Positions 23,701 to 31,763 are shown, counted from the stretch's first letter. The stretch: DNA of 32,455 nt from Treponema sp. (GCA_031283505.1 JAITBO010000046.1:1-32455), one strand, 5' to 3'. Notes: generated from the sequence alone by a model not told the origin. Translations and numbers: made by a program.

Positions 23701-25182
23701 GTCATAAACATTACCAGCGGCGTCCATAAGAAGACAGGCTATAGGCATGGCGTTCAGCATGACCTTGGTGCGTTCTTCGGCCTGCCGCGCCTGTTCTTCC
23801 TGGGCTTTGTATGCCCTAAGATCCCTGCCGTAGAAGGCTATGCGGTATCCGCTCTTCCATGGCAGTTTTACCAGCGTTACTTCCAGAGGTAGTTCGCTTC
23901 CGTCTACGCGGTGGTGCAGCCATTCAAATATGACAAAACCGGTTCTAACGGCATTTTCAAAACACTCCCTGATCTTCTCATCACTGCGTCTGCCATCGGG
24001 CTGAAATTCCGGGCTGAACTTAAAAAAATCTCTTAGAAATTCCGTATTATACTCAAAACCATATAATTGCAGCGCTTCGGAATTACAGGTAAGTATATTG
24101 AATTGTTCATCGAACAGGATACATGCCAATGGAATACCATCCAGCATAAGGCTGTTATACTCTTCGGCTTCCTGCACCATGCGCTCATTTGCCTTTATTT
24201 CGGTTAAGTCCCGGGAATAAGTTGCCAGGCAGGATTTGTTTTTCCAGGGTACGCGGACAAACGTTGATTCCAGATAGTATGGTTTACCATCATTGGTCTG
24301 ATACATCCATTCGAAAGTCACGCTGCCGGTTTCGTAAGCGGCGGCACCCATTTTGTATATCAATTTATCCGAAAGTGTGCCGTCGGGTTGGTATTTTGGC
24401 ATTTTATCGTAGAAGGAAACGAGATCTTCTTTTGTCTGAGATCTGAAAAGGCGCAACGCTTCCTTGTTGCAGTCTATGAGGTTGTTGTGCCAATCCCACA
24501 GAGAACAGGCCAGGGGCGTTGCATCCAGCATGAGCCTGGTACGGGACTCTTCCTCGGCATTTTTGACGGCGGTGGTATCATAAAATATGCTGAAGACGCC
24601 GTCAAATTTTCCGTTTTCGTCGGTAAATGGAATTGAGCGTACCAGAAACATCCGCCGGCTGTTCAGTCCGGGAAAATTAATCAAAACTTCGTTTTCCGTC
24701 TGCTGACCAGTATTTTTAATGTACTCAAAATTTTCCCTTCTGGATCTGGCAAATTCTTCCTCTTCAAATGTACGGTACAGTTCTTCTATCTGCCATCCGT
24801 TTATGAGATCAAAGCTGTCAATATTCAGGAATTTCAGGAGCATATCGGTACAGTAGATAATGCGGGCGTTCCGATCAAAAAGCATAAAAATATTCGGCAG
24901 ATTCTCCATGACCAGCTTCATGTATTTTTCGAGTTTTTGCTGTTCGCTGGTCCTTATGTTTTTAATTGTGTTTGATGTCTTGACAACTATATCAAGTTTC
25001 TCCAGGCCGTTTTGAAGCCTGCGTTTTTCACGCAAAAGCTGCTGGTTTTTTTTTTGAAGTTCTTCGGTATATTTAAGCAGTTCCCCGGAATCCAGGCTTT
25101 TCAGATCCGGAAAAATTTCCGCCGCCGGCTCATTCCGCAGTGTGGATTGATTTTGACCCGCAAATCCGTTTGTCTTGTTCAT
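20785..25182 (-). CDS. Giant multi-PAS hybrid histidine kinase with REC and HPt
   Basis: A 1465-residue cytoplasmic kinase from ATG 25182, chosen because GAGAGGTGG lies eight bases upstream; a TTG 22 codons earlier is poorly supported. After a short coiled coil (about 40-85) comes a PAS domain (93-208). Four tandem ~129-residue PAS repeats follow, each with a (V/L)ML(D/N)-PxAC start, a Q(P/S)(D/N)G turn (265, 394, 524, 653) and an (S/F)EW segment. A sixth PAS lies at about 745-865. Then HisKA (SMSHEIRTPMNAI, His882), ATPase (Asn999, DTGIG, GTGLG), receiver (Asp1170 in MDHMMPGMDG), HPt (LTAHTLTSSSALIGA, His1316) and a C-terminal helical tail. No membrane segment is seen, so it senses internal signals or a partner such as the FIST protein encoded before it. 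Confidence 0.93.
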   Translation of the reverse strand: MNKTNGFAGQNQSTLRNEPAAEIFPDLKSLDSGELLKYTEELQKKNQQLLREKRRLQNGLEKLDIVVKTSNTIKNIRTSEQQKLEKYMKLVMENLPNIFMLFDRNARIIYCTDMLLKFLNIDSFDLINGWQIEELYRTFEEEEFARSRRENFEYIKNTGQQTENEVLINFPGLNSRRMFLVRSIPFTDENGKFDGVFSIFYDTTAVKNAEEESRTRLMLDATPLACSLWDWHNNLIDCNKEALRLFRSQTKEDLVSFYDKMPKYQPDGTLSDKLIYKMGAAAYETGSVTFEWMYQTNDGKPYYLESTFVRVPWKNKSCLATYSRDLTEIKANERMVQEAEEYNSLMLDGIPLACILFDEQFNILTCNSEALQLYGFEYNTEFLRDFFKFSPEFQPDGRRSDEKIRECFENAVRTGFVIFEWLHHRVDGSELPLEVTLVKLPWKSGYRIAFYGRDLRAYKAQEEQARQAEERTKVMLNAMPIACLLMDAAGNVYDCNSTAVTLFGAKSKEDYLEHSYNYYMPEVQPNGMNSKAEAENRIKTALVVGGLKFEWLHCTAKGKFFPAEVSLVRISWQNTQHIAMYIQNITETKENEKRIHKANERTRVMLDAMPMACVFIDEQGNAIDCNAEAPHLFEVPSRQEFLERYYTYMPELQSDGVHSLMEIRLRIQEALKTGYGYSEWMYLTASGGKLPVEAIMIRVEWNGIFCIATYIRDLRTLYEKEKEVRKAEQEVLLKKQHLDIMANISKFAYWETDANNSIIFSSHFEKQFGYDMDEIKSLGLDDRTARYPPSRWVDILHPEDLERNLRDIDDYFSGVTNHYRSEARIRHKITGEYLWVLSAGLAVEWQDGKPVVMIGGVFNVDDIKRTESAANAKTQFLASMSHEIRTPMNAIIGMSDLIRTDNMDERQKEFFSDIKKMSKALLQIINDILDFSKIDAGKMDLLPVDFNLSELLNNIVSMHRFTAQSKGLNFKFSIDNNIPSVIYGDDIRIRQIVTNLLSNAIKYTKEGTVCFRVESVHENDTNYIAFIIEDTGIGIRKEDIARIFDSFEQLDNRQNRGITGTGLGLPITKRLTEMMNGRIDIKSEYKKGSTFTVLLPLKKGDALAVENTEVDVSITASEGVNVLVVDDSLVNIKVAVAYLATHNIKADTAGSGPDAIKEAKQKEYHLIFMDHMMPGMDGLETTRRIRALGGWYKFSPIIALTANAVSGAKELFFKNKMNDFLPKPIDVNELNRILAKWLPPNMVSKSMQAATNRVYSPSTDNQNFIDKNTGLLYAAGDEALYMELLRDFSSTHRQDIQKIQTAMDMGDLKSARLTAHTLTSSSALIGAKQLSAVALVAETVLSGEQILSNDEMDKLKVEFSAVIVKLGQILKQQPLDNADEVQTAKASPPEDAPDKTKILALTEKLMPLLKISSTSVFELRDDIQEILAPVGEDSKTFLKLIEDFDFGEAAIVLEKIVKNLEVENP

Positions 25183-25219
25183 TAGGGTTTCCACCTCTCG
25201 TTTATTCGTACTAAGGGGA

Positions 25220-25318
25220 TTAATACCCCGCCCTTCAGGGCGGTTCAAAAAAAGGTATTAAACCCCGAATATAAATACCTTATGAGAACAATATACCTCG
25301 TCCTGAAGAGCGAGGTAT
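25220..25318. repeat. Paired palindromes, possible IS200/IS605-type remnant
   Basis: Between the FIST stop and the giant kinase start are two related palindromes in opposite orientation. The first, CCGCCC-TTCA-GGGCGG (25228-25243), sits inside arms TTAATACC (25220-25227) and GGTATTAA (25254-25261). The second is ATACCTCG (25293-25300) with CGAGGTAT (25311-25318). Both carry CTTCAGG in the loop region. Such hairpins resemble the ends of IS200/IS605 elements and their non-coding derivatives; this is a family resemblance from memory. On the minus strand they form a folded leader just before the kinase ribosome binding site. Confidence 0.55.
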
Positions 25319-25328
25319 GTTGATTTCG

Positions 25329-26483
25329 CTAGAACGCGCATACGATGAATGTAAAATTATGGACATGGTTTACCAGTATATTTTCCGCATTTTCTACCGG
25401 ACAGTACTCGCCGCCGGAATAACAAATTTGATACGGTATTTTATCGCCTATTATTTCCGCCGTTTTTTCCATTTCGGCATTTGGCCGGGGACTGAGAATC
25501 AATGCCCGGGAAAGGCAGGTATAAATGAGCGCACAAGAGTTCTTGTCCGCCAAAAGCTGTGTCAGCGTGTCTTCGGCGGTTTCCAAAATTCCGTTATAAT
25601 CAACGCTGCATAGCGATATTTTCGCCCCGACAGGCATATCTCCTCCGAAAACGCCGTAGCCTTCGGGTAAGACAGAATATAAGGCGCGGGCCATCGGAAC
25701 GTTTCCATCGTTGTTTTTTACGATAAAAGGGATAGTAGGATTAGTGCCTATGAGCGAGTCAGCAAGCTGCATATTTTTCAGGAAATCGGCAAACGATATA
25801 TTATTCACCTTCCTGACTGTTCCCGATTCGGATTCGGTAATAAAGGCATATTGTTTCTTCAAACTGCTGTACGGTACAGATGTAATGAAAAAACGCGGCT
25901 TTACCTCGCCGTACATCATAACTAAAGCCATCGTGTCGGGCAGCGCATTCCCGTTATAGATAGTTTTACAAAAAGTAAAATGAATAGTCCCGTCACAGGA
26001 CACGGAGCCAAATATCGGTATACCCTCTGCGATGCTGTTGATTGTATTTAATATGGTAGCATTACTGATATTCAACAGAAGCGGAAGATAAGCCAGAATC
26101 AAAGAAGGAACTCCTGAATATGCAGATCGGGCGCGTTTGAAAGCATCATTGATCGACGCTTCAATATTATCCGGAGTGATGGGGTCCGAAAAGACCGCGG
26201 CAAAAGAAACGTCATCGCTGGTTAAAACAGCTATGGTAAGCAGTTCCGAACCGTAATGTCCGGGGACAGCGCTACCCTGGGTTGTGATGCCTACCGTATC
26301 GAAAGGAAGGCGTTCGCACAAAACTCTGACAACGCCGGCATCCACAAATTCGGGCTCGCAGGTAATAATACCCACCGCGTTTTTTAACAAATTACCGGCC
26401 AAATCGAGTTGACCAAAAATTTCTTCTACTGCATCATTAATATTGTCCAATTCCTCGGTTGCAGCAGTCAACATTCTTATCAT
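25329..26483 (-). CDS. Stand-alone FIST sensory protein
   Basis: A 384-residue soluble protein with FIST_N (about residues 25-225) and FIST_C (about 230-375) domains. FIST domains are predicted ligand-binding sensory modules, often fused to kinases or chemoreceptors; small ligands such as amino acids have been proposed. Seen here are VGITTQGSAVPGHYGSELLT in the first half, and near the end the conserved YSGGEYCPVENAENIL and HNFTFIVCAF. There is no output domain, signal peptide or membrane segment. The ATG at 26483 has GGCAGGTG upstream. It is the first gene of the unit FIST, giant kinase, second kinase; the 146-bp gap before the giant kinase holds two palindromes. It probably supplies sensory input to the kinases by protein contact; this is inferred from gene order. 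Confidence 0.88.
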   Translation of the reverse strand: MIRMLTAATEELDNINDAVEEIFGQLDLAGNLLKNAVGIITCEPEFVDAGVVRVLCERLPFDTVGITTQGSAVPGHYGSELLTIAVLTSDDVSFAAVFSDPITPDNIEASINDAFKRARSAYSGVPSLILAYLPLLLNISNATILNTINSIAEGIPIFGSVSCDGTIHFTFCKTIYNGNALPDTMALVMMYGEVKPRFFITSVPYSSLKKQYAFITESESGTVRKVNNISFADFLKNMQLADSLIGTNPTIPFIVKNNDGNVPMARALYSVLPEGYGVFGGDMPVGAKISLCSVDYNGILETAEDTLTQLLADKNSCALIYTCLSRALILSPRPNAEMEKTAEIIGDKIPYQICYSGGEYCPVENAENILVNHVHNFTFIVCAF

Positions 26484-26553
26484 TATGACACCTGCCTGTC
26501 TAAATACTTTTTACAACTGCCGCCCCTTTAGTCCTTGCGGAAATAAGGAGCCC

Positions 26554-26626
26554 TGATCCAGGGCCGAATCGAACGGCCGACCTGCCGCTTAGGAGGCGGC
26601 CGCTCTATCCCCTGAGCTACTGGACC
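26554..26626 (-). tRNA. tRNA-Arg (anticodon CCT)
   Basis: The minus strand from 26626 to 26554 folds as a 73-nt cloverleaf. The acceptor stem is GGTCCAG with CTGGATC (one G-T pair) and A as discriminator. The D arm contains AGCTCAGGGGATAGAGC. The anticodon arm is GCCGC-CTCCTAA-GCGGC with anticodon CCT, reading AGG. The T arm is CGGCC-GTTCGAT-TCGGCC-like with the GTTCGAT loop. The 3' CCA is not encoded. It lies 70 bp upstream of the FIST gene on the same strand. Confidence 0.95.
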
Positions 26627-26682
26627 TTGGTATATTTATACCCTTCATGTCCTTACTATGTCAAGACTGCGCTTCCATTGTA

Positions 26683-26884
26683 CAGCCGTTTTACATTTAG
26701 AAAGATTTTTCAATAATCCGGGCGCATTTCCGGCGCTTTCAGGCCCTCCGAGCCCGGCGCCGTAAATCGGGCTATCCGTTCCAATCTTTTTTGTCTGCCG
26801 GGGCAGACAAAAAAGGATTTCCACTTCTATCCCTTGCGCGGATGCTTTTTCGGCAATTGCAGGCCGGTAAATGTAAAATTGCTG
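26683..26884. mobile_element. 202-bp non-coding element with terminal inverted repeats (MITE-like)
   Basis: The left end CAGCCGTTTTACATTTA (26683-26699) and the inverted right end (26868-26884; as minus strand CAGCAATTTTACATTTA) match at 15 of 17 bases. A third copy, identical to the right end, stands at 6708-6724 beside decayed coding DNA. The interior is GC-rich and foldable: AGCCCG/CGGGCT (26751-26756, 26768-26773) and a perfect 13-bp palindrome TTTTTTGTCTGCC with GGCAGACAAAAAA (26787-26814). That palindrome could terminate transcription in both directions. No coding frame is credible. Mobility is inferred from the inverted ends and the solo copy. It fills nearly all of the gap between the tRNA and purL. 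Confidence 0.5.
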
Positions 26885-26941
26885 CCCATTGTAAGAAAGC
26901 CGGTTTACCGGTAGACTTTTTCTGCCAAAAAGGAGTTTTAT

Positions 26942-29900
26942 ATGCCGGTCAGCGGTGTTTCTTCATTTAAAAGAGTTTTTGTTGAAAAGAAAGCCGGGTT
27001 CGATGTTGAGGCCCGCCGGCTACGGGCGGAATTGGACGGGTTCCTGGGCGGCAGGCACCCCGCTCTGGCCCGTCTTGCCGGGCTGAGGATACTTCACCGG
27101 TACGATACGGCGGGTTTGGACGCGGATCAGTTTCGCCACGCCGTGGACCTGGTTCTCTCGGAACCCCAATGCGACCGGGTTTTCCCGGGGCCGGACCTGC
27201 CTGCCGGTGAAACGCCTGCGGGCGCGGATGTCCGTTTTCTGGGGGTTGAGTACCTGCCGGGCCAGTACGATCAGCGGGCCGATTCGGCGGAACAGTGCAT
27301 AGAGCTTGCCGTGGGAGTAAAACCCGTGGTATGGACCGCCCGGATCTACGCGCTTATTGCCGGGGACATCCCCCTTACCGAAGCGGCGGTCGAAGCGGTC
27401 AAGCGTTACCTTATCAACCCTGTGGATTCCGCGGAAACCACAGGTCCCGGAAGCCCGGCGAATTCCGAGGAAGTCGCGCCGGATATGCCCGTTTCCCTGG
27501 AAACCGGCGATTCCGGAGGCCCGGCGAATTCTGCGGGTGTGTCTTCGGGCACGCCCGTCCTGGAGGGCTTCCGTTCTGCCGGGAGAGAAGCCCTGGCCGC
27601 TCTTCGCGGGGACTACGGCCTTGCAATGTCCGGTGAGGATGTTTCCTTCTGCCAATCCTTTTTTAAGACCGAAGGCCGGGACCCGACCCTGACGGAACTC
27701 CGCATCCTGGATACCTACTGGTCCGATCACTGCCGGCATACCACCTTCACCACCGTTCTGGAAGACATAACGATTGACGATTCCTCCTCCGGCTCGGAAG
27801 CCCTCAGAAAGGCCCTGGCCAAATACGAGGCTGTCCGGGAGGAAGTCTACGGTCCCGGCGCTTCCGGGCGGCCGCGTACCCTCATGGATATGGCCGTTAT
27901 AGGCGCCAAGGTTCTGAAGAAACGGGGCCTTCTTCCTGATCTGGATGAATCCAAAGAAATCAACGCCTGTACCGTTAAGATTGAAGTTGAATTCACCGAT
28001 GGTTCCCGTGAACCCTGGCTCCTCCTTTTCAAGAACGAAACCCACAACCATCCTACGGAAATAGAACCCTTTGGCGGCGCGGCCACCTGCCTGGGCGGGG
28101 CCATACGGGACCCTTTGTCCGGACGCGCCTTCGTCTACCAGGCCATGCGGGTCTCCGGCGGCGGAGACCCCCGGAAAAGTTTTGCCGAAACCCTGCCCGG
28201 CAAACTCCCCCAGATCAAGATTGCCCGGGAAGCCGCCGCAGGTTACGCCTCTTACGGCAACCAGATAGGCATTACCACCGGTCAGGTGGCGGAATTCTAC
28301 CATCCGGGCTTTATCGCCAAGCGTATGGAACTGGGGGCGGTCATAGGCGCGGTCCCCCAGGCCTGGGTACGCCGGGAAGAACCTGAGGCCGGGGACCTGG
28401 TACTCCTGGTAGGCGGCAGGACTGGCCGGGACGGCATAGGCGGCGCTACGGGTTCCTCCAAGGCCCATACCGGCGAATCGGTGGAAACATCCGGCGCGGA
28501 GGTACAGAAGGGCAACGCCGTTGAGGAACGGAAACTCCAGCGCCTTTTCCGCAGCCCGGATCTTACCCGGCTCATTAAGCGGTGCAACGATTTCGGAGCG
28601 GGGGGCGTTTCGGTAGCTGTGGGCGAACTTGCCGACGGCCTGGATGTCAACCTTGACGCGGTTCCCAAAAAATACGCCGGGCTGGACGGCACGGAACTGG
28701 CCATTTCCGAATCTCAGGAACGCATGGCCGTGGTAGTCGCCGCCGCGGATGCCGATGATTTTATCCGCCGCGCCGCCGCCGAAAACCTTACTGCGGTAGT
28801 CATAGCCAAGATAACCAAAGGTTATCAGATAACCGCGGGGTCGGCGGATTCCGGAGCCCGGCTTCGTATGTTCTGGCAGGGCAGAACCATCGCGGACCTT
28901 CCCCGGGACTTCCTCAACACCAACGGCGCTCCCCGGCGTGCATCGGCGTGTATCGCCGCCGGGGACAGCGATCCCGCGCCTGACGGCGCCGGGGCCGGCT
29001 CACTGTCCGCAGCGGTGCTTCTGGACAACCTGGAACAGGAACTGACTTCCCTGCGGAGCGGGAGCCGCCGGGGGCTTCAGGAACGTTTTGACGGGTCCAT
29101 AGGGGCGGCATCGGTACTTTTCCCTTGGGGAGGGGAAACCCAGGGAACGCCGGAATGCGGCATGGCGGCGCTGATCCCGTCCCCGGACAAGGAGAGCCGG
29201 ACCGCGAGTCTCATGACATTGGGGTATGACCCGGATCTTTCGGCGTGGAACCCTTACGAAGGGGCCAAAGGCGCGGTTCGGGAAGCCCTGGCGAAATTTG
29301 TCTGCCTTGGCGGGCAGTACCGGAAGGCCCGGCTTTCTCTCCAGGAGTATTTTGAACGGGCGGACAGTCCCGAATCCTGGGGCAAACCCGCCGCCGCCCT
29401 CCTTGGTGCCCTGGAAGCCCAGCTTGCTTTGGAGGTCTCCGCCATAGGGGGCAAGGACTCCATGTCCGGCACATACCGCGACGAGGAGCGGGGTATAACC
29501 CTGATGGTTCCGCCCACCCTTGTGGCTTTTGCCGCCGGGATTGCCCCTGTCCGGGCGGTCCGGTCCGGCGCATTGAGCGGTCAGGCGGGGAACATTGTCC
29601 TCCTCCTGAGCCAGAGTCCGCTTGCCGGTGTTCCCGCCGGCGAAGACGAATGGAACCGGTTCAAGGCCAATATGGAAACCCTGGAGGACCTGAACCGCCG
29701 GGGCCTGGTCAAGGCCGCCTATCCGGTGGGTCCCGGAGGAATCGCCGCGACCCTGGCGATCATGGCCTTTGGGAATATGACCGGCCTGGAAGTCTATGCG
29801 GAAATTTTGTCCCCGGCAGGAGGGTACGCCTGTCAGGGGTCGGCGCTGGTAGAACTGTCCGACGCCAACAGCAAAGGGGCCGGAACCGGCGGAGGGGTTG

Positions 29901-30961
29901 TCGCGGCCCGGACCCTGGATAAGCCGGTGTACCGCATCTTGGGGACTGTGGGAGTAGAGCCATCCGTTGCGGAAATCTCCCTTGCGGCGCTGCGCCGGGC
30001 CTACGAGCGCCCCCTAGCCCAGGTCTACCCTCAGACTTCTTTAGGGACCACCGTAGCAGAGGCCGCACTGCCGCAGGACGGGAGCCGGCTCATCGCGGAA
30101 TACCGGCAGGAGGGGCCGTGGAAAATGTCTGAGCCTCACAAACCGCAGTTCAGGACGGGCGGCAAGCCCCTGGTGGTCCTGCCGGTGTTTCCCGGCACCA
30201 ACTGCGAGTGGGACATGGAGCGGGCCTTCAGGAAAGCGGGGGCCCGGACCCGGTTTGTAGTGTTCAGGAACAGGAACCGGGAAGACATTTCACAATCCAT
30301 CTCCGAACTGGCTGCGGCCATAAGGGATGCCCAAATACTGGCCCTGTCCGGCGGGTTTAGCGCTGGGGACGAACCCGATGGTTCAGGAAAGTTCATTGCC
30401 AATGTGTTCCGTTCCCCTATAGTGGCGGATGCGGTGCTCGCCCTCTTGGAAGACCGGGACGGCCTGGTCATCGGCGTCTGCAACGGGTTTCAGGCTTTGA
30501 TCAAACTGGGGCTTGTGCCCTACGGAACATACCGCCCGGCGGACGAGGCCATGCCCACCCTCACCTTTAACCGCATAGGCCGGCATATATCCCGCATGGT
30601 CCGTACCCGCGTCATGTCCAACCTGTCCCCCTGGCTTGCCCTGGAGGAACCCGGCGCGGTGCATATTATTCCCGTAAGCCATGGGGAAGGCCGCATCGTT
30701 ATCCGGGAGGAAGAAGCGGAAGCCCTCTTCCGCGCAGGGCAGGTCCCCTTCTGTTACGCCGGAGCGGAAGGGGAACCCGCCATGTCCGAGCCGGACAATC
30801 CCAATGGTTCGGACTTCGCCATTGAAGCCCTTACCAGCCCGGACGGCCGGATTCTGGGGAAGATGGGACATTCGGAACGCTGCGGAGACTACGTACACAT
30901 CAATATCCCCGGAAATAAACGGCAGCGTATTTTTGAGGCCGGAGTGCGGTATTTTGAATGA
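26942..30961 (+). CDS. purL: Phosphoribosylformylglycinamidine synthase, long single-chain form
   Basis: FGAM synthase, the fourth step of purine synthesis, converts FGAR, glutamine and ATP to FGAM. The 1339 residues hold a PurS-like N-terminus, a linker, tandem synthetase domains and a C-terminal glutaminase. The segment WSDHCRHTTF and the HNHPTEIEPFGGAATCLGG motif (His368, His370) mark the synthetase. Cys1180 in GVCNGFQ with His1247 and Glu1249 in SHGEG form the amidotransferase triad. An Ala/Gly/Pro/Ser-rich stretch at about 161-208 looks like an internal duplication (two PANS units) inserted between the N-terminal and linker domains. The ATG has AGGAG six bases upstream. It is alone on its strand. 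High GC and strong codon bias set it apart from the AT-richer kinase operon beside it. Confidence 0.95.
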   Translation: MPVSGVSSFKRVFVEKKAGFDVEARRLRAELDGFLGGRHPALARLAGLRILHRYDTAGLDADQFRHAVDLVLSEPQCDRVFPGPDLPAGETPAGADVRFLGVEYLPGQYDQRADSAEQCIELAVGVKPVVWTARIYALIAGDIPLTEAAVEAVKRYLINPVDSAETTGPGSPANSEEVAPDMPVSLETGDSGGPANSAGVSSGTPVLEGFRSAGREALAALRGDYGLAMSGEDVSFCQSFFKTEGRDPTLTELRILDTYWSDHCRHTTFTTVLEDITIDDSSSGSEALRKALAKYEAVREEVYGPGASGRPRTLMDMAVIGAKVLKKRGLLPDLDESKEINACTVKIEVEFTDGSREPWLLLFKNETHNHPTEIEPFGGAATCLGGAIRDPLSGRAFVYQAMRVSGGGDPRKSFAETLPGKLPQIKIAREAAAGYASYGNQIGITTGQVAEFYHPGFIAKRMELGAVIGAVPQAWVRREEPEAGDLVLLVGGRTGRDGIGGATGSSKAHTGESVETSGAEVQKGNAVEERKLQRLFRSPDLTRLIKRCNDFGAGGVSVAVGELADGLDVNLDAVPKKYAGLDGTELAISESQERMAVVVAAADADDFIRRAAAENLTAVVIAKITKGYQITAGSADSGARLRMFWQGRTIADLPRDFLNTNGAPRRASACIAAGDSDPAPDGAGAGSLSAAVLLDNLEQELTSLRSGSRRGLQERFDGSIGAASVLFPWGGETQGTPECGMAALIPSPDKESRTASLMTLGYDPDLSAWNPYEGAKGAVREALAKFVCLGGQYRKARLSLQEYFERADSPESWGKPAAALLGALEAQLALEVSAIGGKDSMSGTYRDEERGITLMVPPTLVAFAAGIAPVRAVRSGALSGQAGNIVLLLSQSPLAGVPAGEDEWNRFKANMETLEDLNRRGLVKAAYPVGPGGIAATLAIMAFGNMTGLEVYAEILSPAGGYACQGSALVELSDANSKGAGTGGGVVAARTLDKPVYRILGTVGVEPSVAEISLAALRRAYERPLAQVYPQTSLGTTVAEAALPQDGSRLIAEYRQEGPWKMSEPHKPQFRTGGKPLVVLPVFPGTNCEWDMERAFRKAGARTRFVVFRNRNREDISQSISELAAAIRDAQILALSGGFSAGDEPDGSGKFIANVFRSPIVADAVLALLEDRDGLVIGVCNGFQALIKLGLVPYGTYRPADEAMPTLTFNRIGRHISRMVRTRVMSNLSPWLALEEPGAVHIIPVSHGEGRIVIREEEAEALFRAGQVPFCYAGAEGEPAMSEPDNPNGSDFAIEALTSPDGRILGKMGHSERCGDYVHINIPGNKRQRIFEAGVRYFE

Positions 30962-31012
30962 GCCGCGTTGATGATAAGGAAGGCGGGTCCCAGGGGTTGA
31001 CGGTTTAGCGGC

Positions 31013-31687
31013 CTAACGACCGAACAATCCCAACCGTCCGTACTTGTGCCACCTGCCCAGATTCCGTTTGTTGTTTTCTTCGATGATCTTGAAGATGTAT
31101 GCGGCGAATTCCGCGTCTTCTCCGATTTCGGAGGAGAACGCCAGGGTTTGATAGGGCTTGCCTGGGGCGGTGGTCAGGAGACCCTGGACAAAGGCATGGA
31201 ATGCGGCGCTTACCGAAGGACCCATAAGGTCCGGAATGTCCCGTTTTTCGTTTCCGGAACCGGTATCCGACAGTACCAGCGCCAGAGTGCCGACGTTGCG
31301 GGCTTTGAAGGCGGCGGTAAGCTCCTTAACCAGGAAAAACCAGCCTTTGATATAATCGTTTACTACGATGTCGATATCCGCCGGAACAAGCTGTTCCGCC
31401 GGACGCCGCACCGAAGGCGGCGCGCAGACCACTATGGCTTCGTCGATATGATCAAGCCGGTTTTCCGCCGCAAGCACCAGGGTGCGGGCCGAGATGGGAC
31501 TTCCCGGATTCCAGTCCAGGGAAATCCGGGCCGTCCTGCCTTCCACCGGTTTGGGTCTGTCCCGAACAGAGTCCAGCCGGTTAAGAATAAAAGCGGCGGC
31601 ATAGTGTTCCACTCTTCTTTCCGCTTCAGCCGCCACTGCCTCCGAAAGAGACGAATCAACTCCCACGATTAAGATGCCCCTAGTCAT
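31013..31687 (-). CDS. Divergent Rossmann-fold (SDR-like) protein
   Basis: A 224-residue soluble protein that begins with a Rossmann-like strand-loop (TRGILIVGVDSSLSEAVAAE) and continues with alternating strands and helices: AIVVCAPPS, IDIVVNDYIKGWFFLVKEL and VGTLALVLSDTGSG. The order resembles short-chain dehydrogenases, but the TGxxxGxG nucleotide loop and the YxxxK catalytic pair are not clearly present, so enzyme activity is doubtful. It may be a non-catalytic relative. The ATG at 31687 has no strong ribosome binding site. It converges on purL with a 51-bp gap that shows no clear terminator. I do not recognise a specific family. Confidence 0.65.
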   Translation of the reverse strand: MTRGILIVGVDSSLSEAVAAEAERRVEHYAAAFILNRLDSVRDRPKPVEGRTARISLDWNPGSPISARTLVLAAENRLDHIDEAIVVCAPPSVRRPAEQLVPADIDIVVNDYIKGWFFLVKELTAAFKARNVGTLALVLSDTGSGNEKRDIPDLMGPSVSAAFHAFVQGLLTTAPGKPYQTLAFSSEIGEDAEFAAYIFKIIEENNKRNLGRWHKYGRLGLFGR

Positions 31688-31763
31688 ACATTCACTTTAA
31701 CCTGTCGCGGCGTTTTGGCGCAAGGGTTTTTTTCACCGAGAATTTCCGGTTTAGATGTAGAAC

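Noticed and set aside
26787..26814. Purine riboswitch or ordinary terminator ahead of purL
   Set aside because: The conserved purine-riboswitch loops are absent. The symmetric palindrome sits inside a larger element with inverted ends, so a simple terminator does not explain the region.
27020..28468. 482-codon minus-strand frame opposite purL
   Set aside because: It is a shadow of a GC-rich gene; the composition (Gly, Arg, Phe) is typical of antisense frames and no motif is present.
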